This document shows positions 1-5,046 of a stretch of DNA of 6,224 nt, one piece after another; position 1 is the first letter of the stretch, and each line of letters starts with the position of its first letter. The notes beneath the pieces were generated by a model. That model did no database searches and was not told where the DNA came from. It worked only from the letters and a program-made list of their open reading frames with translations. Source of the DNA: Clostridia bacterium (lineage in GTDB: Bacteria > Bacillota > Clostridia > Christensenellales > Aristaeellaceae); contig JAKSQG010000104.1 in assembly GCA_024404275.1 (NCBI GenBank), positions 1-6,224 of the forward strand, read 5' to 3'. The position numbers and the translations under genes were made by a program.

Positions 1-549
1 CTTTTTCAGCAGGCGATGCAGGGCGGGATGCAGACCGTTATAAAGGATCGGTGCGGCGATCGAGGCAAAAGCCGCGTTGATGAAGCTTGCAGGCAGGCGG
101 GCAGCCATTTTGGCAAGTGTGCCGTCCATGGTCAGACCATTGACATACAGACCGAACAGGAAGGTCTTGAGCATATAAAGCGCCACATAGCAAAGCGCAC
201 CGGCCACGGCACCCAGCACCAGGCGGATCTCATCTGCCTTGCCGAGCTTATCCTTGCGGATCAGGGAACCCGCGATCCAGCCAGCCAGCAACGCAATGCA
301 GCCCTTGCTGACCATGGTGATCAGGCTTTCAATGCCGTAACCATTCACAATATCATACAGGAAATTGCCGATACCCGCCGCAAGAAAGCCATTCAGCGGC
401 CCAAAGAGCAGACCATCCAGAACACATACGGCATTGCCGATATGGATCTGACTGTCAAGGAAAGGAATGCGGATATAATTGGAAACAAAAGAAAGGGCGG
501 CCATCACACCGATAAAGGCCATCTGAGCTGTGGAAAATTTACGTTTCAC
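1..549 (-). CDS. ECF transporter S component (substrate-binding membrane subunit), possibly vitamin B6 type; C-terminus runs off the window
   Basis: Integral-membrane specificity subunit of an energy-coupling factor vitamin transporter; it would capture a small vitamin or precursor and work with a shared EcfA/A'/T module not present here. 183 codons are visible with no stop, close to the usual 170-200 residues, so only a short tail is missing. The GTG start at 547-549 is set by a strong AAAGGAGGT (557-565) seven bases upstream. Several hydrophobic segments are visible (about residues 10-27, 40-66, 75-96, 109-134, 155-170). The order IHIGNAVCVLDGLLFGPLNG (35-54) followed by an AAGIGNFLYD segment is typical of the PF07155-like S components (HmpT/QueT/riboflavin-type group). 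The substrate cannot be read from sequence. The divergent MocR/PdxR-type regulator at 642 suggests pyridoxine/pyridoxal uptake (PdxU-like), which is inference. No in-frame TAG. Confidence 0.85.
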   Translation of the reverse strand, partial: MKRKFSTAQMAFIGVMAALSFVSNYIRIPFLDSQIHIGNAVCVLDGLLFGPLNGFLAAGIGNFLYDIVNGYGIESLITMVSKGCIALLAGWIAGSLIRKDKLGKADEIRLVLGAVAGALCYVALYMLKTFLFGLYVNGLTMDGTLAKMAARLPASFINAAFASIAAPILYNGLHPALHRLLKK

Positions 550-581
550 CGGAATTACCTCCTTTTTCTTTGAACGAATGT

Positions 582-610
582 ATGATATACTCATTTTGGC
601 TTTATTAAAA
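582..610 (-). promoter_or_regulatory. Possible promoter of the ECF S-component gene
   Basis: Reading leftwards, TATCAT (587-582) could be a -10 box, with a weak TTTTAA (610-605) 17 bp upstream as -35. This would give a leader of roughly 25 nt carrying the AGGAGG site. The -35 match is poor. The inverted repeat 591-613 lies between and over these elements, as expected of a repressor-controlled promoter. Confidence 0.3.
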
Positions 611-613
611 TGA
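591..613. promoter_or_regulatory. Inverted repeat in the divergent control region, candidate MocR operator
   Basis: TCATTTT (591-597) and AAAATGA (607-613) are perfect inverted arms of 7 bp around a 9-bp spacer, in the middle of the 92-bp region between the divergent ECF gene and the mocR-like regulator. A further ATGA/TCAT pair (582-585 and 591-594) overlaps the left arm. MocR regulators commonly bind repeated half-sites in their own divergent promoter, so this is the best operator candidate. The arms are AT-rich, so chance cannot be excluded. Confidence 0.4.
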
Positions 614-641
614 TCAGTTCAGGAGTATTTTATATAACCAG

Positions 642-1715
642 ATGAGCAGAAACAAGCAAAAAAGCACTCCTGCCTACCTGCGCCTGTATGAGCAGCTGCG
701 CAGCGGCATCGTAGACAATATTTATCCCATCGGCAGCCGGCTGCCCTCCAAGCGTGCCCTTGCGGAACAAACAGGGCTCAGCGTCATCACGGTAGAGCAT
801 GCGATGCAGCTGCTGTGTGAGGAAGGCTACGCCGAAGCGCGTCCCCGCAGCGGTGTGTATGTTTCCTTCCGGGCGGAAGATTTTCTGGCGCAGCCTCCTT
901 CTGCCGCTGTGTTGCCGCAAACCCTGCCGAGCCATGACACGGGAGGATTCCCTTTTTCGGTAATGGCTCGCGCCATGCGCCGTGTTTTGATGGATTATGA
1001 AGGTCGTCTGCTGACCCGTTCCCCCGGCTGCGGCTGTCCGTAGCTTCAAAAGGAACTCAGCACGTATCTGGAACGCAGCCGCAGCATCCGTGTACAGCCC
1101 AATCAGATCGTCATCGGAGCAGGTGCAGAATACCTGTACGGGCTCATCGCACAGCTGCTGGGACGGGATGCGATATTTGCTATCGAGAACCCCTGTTATC
1201 AAAAGATCGTTCAGGTCTACCATGCTCATGGTGTGGAAACGGACGACCTGCCCATGACGCCCGAAGGAATTGACTCCAAAGCGCTCAAAAACAGCCGTGC
1301 CGTGGTGCTGCATACCACACCGTTCAATAGTTATCCCAGCGGTGTAACTGTCACTGCCACAAAAAAGCATGAATACTTGAGCTGGGCTGCCAGGCGGAAC
1401 GGTTGGATCGTGGAAGACAATTACGCCTCCGAGCTGACCATCTCCGCCAAGCCCGAGGAATCCCTGTTCATGCTATCGGGCGGACAAAATGTGATCTATG
1501 TCAACACCTTCACGCACACCATTGCCCCTTCCATGCGAATGGGATACATGGTGCTGCCCGAATCGCTGCTTTCCCGTTTTCAGGAAAAGCTGGGCTTTTA
1601 CGCCTGCACAGTGCCTGTTTTTGAGCAATATGTACTCTGCGAACTGCTGCGCCGCGGCGACTACGAGCGGCATCTCAACCGTGTGCGGCGCAGATTGCGT
1701 AAGGCACAGGGATAA
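642..1715 (+). CDS. MocR/PdxR-type transcriptional regulator (GntR winged helix + aminotransferase-like domain), in-frame TAG, C-terminally truncated
   Basis: DNA-binding regulator of the MocR family. Residues 1-76 form a GntR winged helix (LPSKRALAEQTGLSVITVEH; then EEGYAEARPRSGVYV). After a linker comes an aminotransferase fold: IVIGAGAEYLYGL near 160, ENPCY, HTTPFNSYPSG near 224-234, VEDNY at 257-261, and APSMRMGYMVLP near 295-306. TAG at codon 134 (1041-1043) interrupts the frame, but homology continues in the same frame on both sides, so one 357-residue product is proposed, ending at TAA. Three oddities: the PLP Schiff-base Lys expected in the F-S-K-T-hydrophobic-A-P motif is His292 (codon 1515-1517), although the Asp259/Tyr261 pair is kept; the family normally runs to about 460 residues, so the C-terminal subdomain is missing; the nearest AGGAG (621-625) is 16 nt from ATG, unusually far. 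It may regulate the divergent ECF gene, or be decaying. Confidence 0.65.
1041..1043 (+). other. In-frame TAG codon 134 of the MocR-like gene
   Basis: Context CCG TAG CTT. Upstream frame reads SPGCGCP, downstream LQKELSTYLERSRSIRV, which together match the family pattern of a Gly-rich turn followed by L-R/Q-x-x-[LI]-x-x-Y-L. The TAG replaces exactly one residue just before that Leu, a variable position in the family where Glu, Gln, Ala or similar would fit. No frameshift is needed. Confidence 0.85.
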
Positions 1716-1791
1716 AACAAAGGGACCGTTGGAAGCCATGTTTTGCTGTCAAAAAACAGGCCTCCCAAGCCTTCGAGATGAAGCAATATAA
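1690..1791 (+). other. Possible out-of-frame remnant of the MocR C-terminal region
   Basis: The regulator ends at TAA (1713-1715) right after its YERHLNRVRRR motif, where relatives continue with a run of the type R-x-R-R-D-x-L. In the +1 frame the same bases read VRHRDKTKGPLEAM and stop at 1789-1791, weakly resembling that continuation. A one-base indel near 1695-1705 could therefore explain the early end. Even so, only about 25 further residues exist before the terminator, so most of the C-terminal subdomain is absent either way. The resemblance is slight. Confidence 0.25.
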
Positions 1792-1792
1792 A

Positions 1793-1834
1793 AATCATCC
1801 TTGTACTGCTGCTTGCTTCAGTACAAGGATGATT
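1793..1834. terminator. Bidirectional rho-independent terminator between convergent genes
   Basis: AATCATCCTTGTACTG (1793-1808) and CAGTACAAGGATGATT (1819-1834) form a perfect 16-bp stem with a 10-nt loop. On the plus strand it is followed by CTTTTATT. On the minus strand it is followed by a run of T (complement of the A-tract 1788-1794). It lies 3 bases past the modC stop and about 80 bases past the mocR stop, so it serves both converging transcripts. Confidence 0.92.
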
Positions 1835-1837
1835 CTT

Positions 1838-2884
1838 TTATTCTGCGCTCAGCGGCAATACGTTTACAGGCGCAACACCCAGCTCTGGCGGCATCTGCGC
1901 AGGGCGCTTATCCTTGGGAATGCGCCACCAGAGGTTACCGCTTTTTCCCTCCTGTTCGGCATAACGGAATTCCAGTACCCATTCAAAGGGCTCCTCCATC
2001 TGTGATGCCAATGCTACCGGAAAACGGTTCTGCGGCACCTTTGCGCCAAAGTAATGGGCGCGGATGCCCACATGCGTCACCTTTTCCGGAATGGGCAATG
2101 CCGTTTCCAACGTCACGCCCCAGGAAGGCACCTTCAGCAAATGCTCCCCTGCTTTTTCCGCAGGAGCAATATTTTTGCAGCCGGTCAGCACTGCCGCGGG
2201 CACCGTTTGCGGATCGGCAAACAGCTCTTTGGTGGGGCGGCTTTGCTGCAGTCTGCCCTGATTCATCACGGCGATATGGTCACACATGTGATAGGCTTCA
2301 TCACGGCTGTGCGTCACCATCAGCACGGGTCCGCCGTAGTTTTTCAGCACATCCAGCATTTCCATTTGCAAGCGCATGCGCAGATGTGTATCCAGCGCGG
2401 AGAACGGCTCATCCAGCATCAGCAGTTTGGGGCGATTGACCAGAATGCGAGCCAGCGCCACACGCTGCTGCTGACCGCCGGACAGTTGAGCAGGCTTATG
2501 CTTTTCCAAGCCCTCCAGTCCAAACAGCCTCACCGCTTCAGCATACGCATTTTCTTTGGCGGTACGGTTTTTTTCCCAATGCAGACCGCAGAGAATGTTC
2601 TGCTTGACCGTCATATTGGGAAACAGGGCGTAATTCTGAAACAGATATCCCACCTGCCGCTGCTGCGGCTTCAGGTTGATATGCTTGTCGGAATCAAACA
2701 GCGTCACACCGTCCAGCTCGATATGTCCGCGGTCCGGCTGTTCGATGCCGGCAATACACTTGAGCGTATAGCTTTTTCCGCAGCCGGAAGCGCCCAGCAG
2801 ACCTGTAATGCCATTCTATGCTGTCAAGCGGGAACGCAGATGAAACGTTCCAAGATCCTTTTCGATATCCACGATCAGGCTCAT
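1838..2884 (-). CDS. modC: Molybdate ABC transporter ATP-binding protein ModC, with in-frame TAG at codon 23
   Basis: ATPase that energises molybdate (or tungstate) import through ModB. It starts at ATG 2884-2882, overlapping the modB stop as ATGA, which indicates translational coupling; it ends with TAA. 348 residues, normal for ModC with its C-terminal regulatory domain. Walker A GASGCGKS at 31-38, Q-loop FQNYALFP with Gln83, signature LSGGQQQR from 134, Walker B LLMLDEP with Glu159, switch His192 (VTHSRDEA). A TOBE/MOP-like tail includes VGIRAHYF. TAG at codon 23 (2816-2818) lies 8 residues before Walker A, in the strand-loop leading into it (...LTA-TAG-NGITGLLG). No start codon lies between that TAG and Walker A; the first is GTG at codon 60. 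If TAG terminates, no functional ATPase can be made. All catalytic motifs are intact, which argues that TAG is read through as an amino acid. Confidence 0.92.
2816..2818 (-). other. In-frame TAG codon 23 of modC
   Basis: Context GCA TAG AAT. The reading frame before it (FHLRSRLTA) and after it (NGITGLLGASGCGKS) are the consecutive strands of an ABC ATPase N-terminus, with one residue replaced by TAG. A polar or acidic residue such as Glu, Gln or Asp would suit this turn. Confidence 0.9.
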
Positions 2885-3573
2885 GCTTTCACCGCCTTTT
2901 TCTGCCTGTTTTCCAGCAGATTAACCGCAAGCAGCACCACCGTGGAGATGACCAGGTTGATCAGCACCCAGAACATGGCACGGCTGTCGTTGGTCTGATA
3001 AAGCTGATACACGGTCGTCGAAATGGTCGCCGTGCGACCGGCAATATAACCGATCAGCATGGAGGTGGCACCATATTCACCAAGCGCACGGGCAAAAGCC
3101 AGCACAAAGCCCGCCAGGATCCCTGGCTTGCAAGCCGGCATCCGTACCCGCCAGAAGATATAGGTATTGCTCAATCCAAGCGTCTGCCCGGAATACGCCA
3201 GCGTTTTATCAAACGCCTCAAACGCACCGCGGGCGGTGCGGTACATGAGCGGAAAAGCAACCACCACCGCGGCCAGCACACCGCCATACCATGTCATCAC
3301 AAAGCGGATGCCAAAGGTATTGAGCCATCGTCCAAGTGGCTGACGCAAGCCTACCAGCATCAGCAGGAAATAGCCGCATACAGTCGGCGGCAGCACCATC
3401 GGCAGGGTCAGGATGACATCCAGCACACCTTTCAGCCAGCGGGGCAGCTTTGCCACATAATACGCGCACAGGATGCCCAAAAAGAAGATCAGTATACTCG
3501 CAATGGCGGCAATGCGCAGCGAGTTGAGCAGCGGATACAGATCCACTGTGGAAAGATCAAAGCCAAACAGCAA
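2881..3573 (-). CDS. modB: Molybdate ABC transporter permease ModB
   Basis: Inner-membrane channel subunit for molybdate, 230 residues, the usual ModB size. Hydrophobic segments lie at about 17-40, 52-76, 95-112, 150-175 and 200-220. The permease coupling loop FEAFDKTLAYSGQTLGLS starts at residue 118, and the family signature ALGEYGATSMLIGYIAGRT starts at 163. The start is TTG (3573-3571), chosen because GGAGG (3587-3583) sits 9 bases upstream and the protein begins directly with a short periplasm-facing leader before TM1; no ATG lies nearby in frame. TGA stop overlaps the modC ATG. A GC-rich hairpin separates it from modA upstream, which could lower permease expression relative to the binding protein. 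No in-frame TAG. Confidence 0.94.
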   Translation of the reverse strand: MLFGFDLSTVDLYPLLNSLRIAAIASILIFFLGILCAYYVAKLPRWLKGVLDVILTLPMVLPPTVCGYFLLMLVGLRQPLGRWLNTFGIRFVMTWYGGVLAAVVVAFPLMYRTARGAFEAFDKTLAYSGQTLGLSNTYIFWRVRMPACKPGILAGFVLAFARALGEYGATSMLIGYIAGRTATISTTVYQLYQTNDSRAMFWVLINLVISTVVLLAVNLLENRQKKAVKA

Positions 3574-3582
3574 TCGTTTGCA

Positions 3583-3587
3583 CCTCC
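3583..3587 (-). promoter_or_regulatory. Ribosome binding site that fixes the modB TTG start
   Basis: GGAGG read leftwards, 9 bases before TTG at 3573. It lies just after the intercistronic hairpin and T-rich stretch, so its access could depend on that structure. Confidence 0.75.
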
Positions 3588-3599
3588 GGAATAAGGAAA

Positions 3600-3638
3600 G
3601 GACCGGCTCCTCCGGATGAATCGGAAGGCAGCCGGTCC
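3600..3638 (-). terminator. Intercistronic hairpin between modA and modB, probable attenuator or leaky terminator
   Basis: GGACCGGCT (3600-3608) and AGCCGGTCC (3630-3638) are perfect 9-bp arms. Inside them CCTCCG and CGGAAGG extend the stem with small bulges, leaving a short loop. In the modABC transcript the stem is followed by UUUCCUUAUU (3599-3590), a broken U-tract. It begins 10 bases after the modA stop. Likely effect: stabilise the modA 3' end and reduce read-through, giving more binding protein than permease/ATPase. Confidence 0.7.
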
Positions 3639-3647
3639 GGTCGGGAA

Positions 3648-4430
3648 TTATTCAGCCGTCTTTGCAAGAGGAGTGAAGCCCACGGAGGCAAACACATTGG
3701 CGGCATCTTCGGACTGCAGGAAAGCGATGAAGGCAGCACATGCATCGGCATCTGCTGCATTCTTCAGCATCGCGATGGGATACAGCACACGGCCGCCCAC
3801 CATCTCGGCAGTAGCTTCCTCAACAACCTCCAGATTGTAAGAGCAGGCATCGGTATGGTAGATGAAGCCGCAGCTCACAGAGGCGGCTACGATCTGCTGC
3901 GCCACTTCACCCACATTGTTGCCATAGGACAGCTTGGCAGCCGCGGCGGCTTCGTCCAGACCGAAGAAAGCAAACATCGCCTGCGTATACTGACCGCACG
4001 GCACATCGCTGTTGCCCATGGCCAGCAAAATATCGCCGTTCTTCAACAGCCCGATCACCTGTTCAATGGAGGTGATTCCCGAGGGGTTTCCTTCGGGAAC
4101 AGCCAGCGCCAGCTTGTTTTCCAGAATGTCGAAACGGGTTTCGGGAGCGATGGTACCATCTTCTTCCAGGATGTTCATCTGCTTCTGCGCAGCGGAGATG
4201 AAGATGTCGCAGGCGTCACCGGCCTGGATCTGCTTCAGCAGCGTGCCGGAAGAACCGAAGTTGCATACAACATCCACACCGGGATTCGCCGCCTCGTACA
4301 GAGCTTCCAGCTCGGTCAGAGTGGCGGTCATGGAGGTAGCGGCATACACCATGATGGTGGTATCCGCCAGTGCGGCGCTGCAGCACAGCAGCATCACAAG
4401 GGACAGGGCGATCGCGAGGATCTTTTTCAT
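3648..4430 (-). CDS. modA: Molybdate-binding protein ModA, secreted
   Basis: Extracytoplasmic receptor that captures molybdate and delivers it to ModBC. 260 residues, typical size. An N-terminal signal peptide (MKK, hydrophobic core to about residue 17) ends in AALA before Asp23, a signal-peptidase-I-like site. Oxyanion-site motifs follow the family order: VYAATSM (28-34), FGSSGTLLKQI (58-68), GDACDIFISA (71-80), ENKLALAVP (104-112) and VPCGQYTQ (143-150). The start is ATG 4430-4428 because AAGGAG (4445-4440) lies 9 bases upstream and the signal peptide begins there. An in-frame ATG 33 bases further upstream (4463) would add 11 residues, lacks such a site and overlaps the TATAAT box. Stop is TAA. 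No canonical lipobox is seen despite Cys16-Cys17. No in-frame TAG. Confidence 0.95.
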   Translation of the reverse strand: MKKILAIALSLVMLLCCSAALADTTIMVYAATSMTATLTELEALYEAANPGVDVVCNFGSSGTLLKQIQAGDACDIFISAAQKQMNILEEDGTIAPETRFDILENKLALAVPEGNPSGITSIEQVIGLLKNGDILLAMGNSDVPCGQYTQAMFAFFGLDEAAAAAKLSYGNNVGEVAQQIVAASVSCGFIYHTDACSYNLEVVEEATAEMVGGRVLYPIAMLKNAADADACAAFIAFLQSEDAANVFASVGFTPLAKTAE

Positions 4431-4439
4431 AGGGGTACG

Positions 4440-4445
4440 CTCCTT
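4440..4445 (-). promoter_or_regulatory. Ribosome binding site that fixes the modA start
   Basis: AAGGAG read leftwards, 9 bases before the ATG at 4430. It selects this ATG over the in-frame ATG at 4463. Confidence 0.8.
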
Positions 4446-4461
4446 GGCAGGATTTACTGCC

Positions 4462-4490
4462 ATTATATTATTGAAAGAACCGGCCAGGCC
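4462..4490 (-). promoter_or_regulatory. modA: Putative modABC promoter
   Basis: Reading leftwards, a perfect TATAAT (4467-4462) lies about 32 bases before the modA ATG, giving a leader of roughly 25 nt with the AAGGAG site. At 17-bp spacing the -35 position (4490-4485) reads GGCCTG, a poor match, and falls inside a 13-bp GC palindrome. A weak -35 covered by a palindrome fits a promoter under activator or repressor control; molybdate-responsive control is only a guess. Confidence 0.55.
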
Positions 4491-4517
4491 GGCTTTACGG
4501 TCATATACCGGTTCTTT
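4474..4517 (-). terminator. Inverted repeat after mogA, possible weak terminator or structured modA leader
   Basis: AAAGAACCGG (4474-4483) and CCGGTTCTTT (4508-4517) are perfect 10-bp arms 24 nt apart, starting 10 bases past the mogA stop. The loop contains further CCGG-type elements (CGGTCATATACCG at 4498-4510) that could pair alternatively. In the leftward transcript the stem ends in UUCUUUC with no clean U-run, so termination would be partial. It could separate the moa and mod transcripts, or alternate between two folds. Confidence 0.5.
4480..4492. repeat. 13-bp perfect palindrome over the modA -35 region, candidate operator
   Basis: CCGGCC-A-GGCCGG, perfectly symmetric about position 4486, at the predicted -35 of the modA promoter. 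It does not resemble the TATATA-rich site of E. coli ModE. It could be an operator, or part of an RNA hairpin with the outer arms at 4474-4483 and 4508-4517. Confidence 0.5.
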
Positions 4518-4527
4518 GCAACCCTAT

Positions 4528-5022
4528 TCAGACCCGGGCACACTCTGCCGCGTCGCCTACCAGAATGGCAATGCCGTGATCCAGCACAGGCAGAATGTAC
4601 TAAAGGTTTTCTTTGACAGCCTTGGGGCTGCCGGGCAGATTGATGATCAGAGTATATTTACGGATACCACTCGCCGCACGGGACAGCATGCCGCGGGGCG
4701 TGATCTTGAGGCTGTTGACACGCATGGCCTCTGCAATGCCGGGAACATTGCGCTCGACAGCATCCATGGTCGCTTCCGGCGCATTGTCACGCTGGGAGAA
4801 GCCCGTACCGCCGGTGGTCAGGATCAGATCCGCCAGATGCTCATCCGCGATGCGGATCAGCTCGTTTTTGAGGCCTTCACGATCATCGTTGAGCAGCTCT
4901 GTCAGCACCACTTCATAGCCTGCCGCCTGCACCATTTCGCAAATGACGGGACCGCTTTTATCTTCTCTTTCGCCCCTTGCGCCCTTATCGGACAGGGTGA
5001 TCACAGCAACTCTGTAAGCCAT
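4528..5022 (-). CDS. mogA: MogA/MoaB-family molybdopterin adenylyltransferase, with in-frame TAG at codon 141
   Basis: Adenylylates molybdopterin before molybdenum insertion (MogA role); MoaB proteins have the same fold, and sequence alone does not fully separate them. Full frame is 164 residues, ending at TGA 4530-4528, matching the family's 160-170. Motifs: VAVITLSDKGARGEREDKSG (5-24), TTGGTGFSQRD (69-79) with Asp79 in the MPT-binding loop, PGIAEAMR (94-101), PRGMLSRAASGIR (109-121), and LPGSPKAVKENL (129-140). TAG (4602-4600) follows directly, and the frame continues YILPVLDHGIAILVG...ECARV, the normal family ending including the HG(x)xxL and EC-A-R elements. If TAG were the stop, the last 23 residues would be lost. 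The ATG has GGAG (5033-5030) 7 bases upstream, 24 bases after moaA. Confidence 0.92.
4600..4602 (-). other. In-frame TAG codon 141 of mogA
   Basis: Context CTT TAG TAC. It sits in the C-terminal helix between KENL and YILPVLDHG. Relatives often carry Glu here, from memory of the family. The downstream 23 residues remain family-like to a TGA stop. Confidence 0.88.
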
Positions 5023-5046
5023 ATTCTTTCTCCGTTTCTCTGTATT

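Noticed and set aside
16..573. A 185-codon plus-strand frame over the ECF gene
   Set aside because: The minus-strand frame has a strong ribosome site and membrane segments typical of S components; the plus-strand product is polar and featureless.
630..1370. A 246-codon open frame antisense to the regulator
   Set aside because: It is a shadow of the MocR-like frame and shows no domain. The plus-strand frame has clear winged-helix and aminotransferase motifs.
1838..2998. Several plus-strand frames (1801-2439, 2054-2998) over modC and modB
   Set aside because: All are shadows of the modC and modB coding frames, without motifs or plausible starts.
4498..4510. CGGTCATATACCG as a ModE-binding site
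   Set aside because: It has only 4-bp arms and lacks the TATATA-type half-sites of the E. coli ModE consensus; no modE gene is in the window.
4431..4527. Moco riboswitch upstream of modA
   Set aside because: The region is under 100 bases, includes a -10 box, and I cannot trace the multi-helix architecture of the known Moco RNA.
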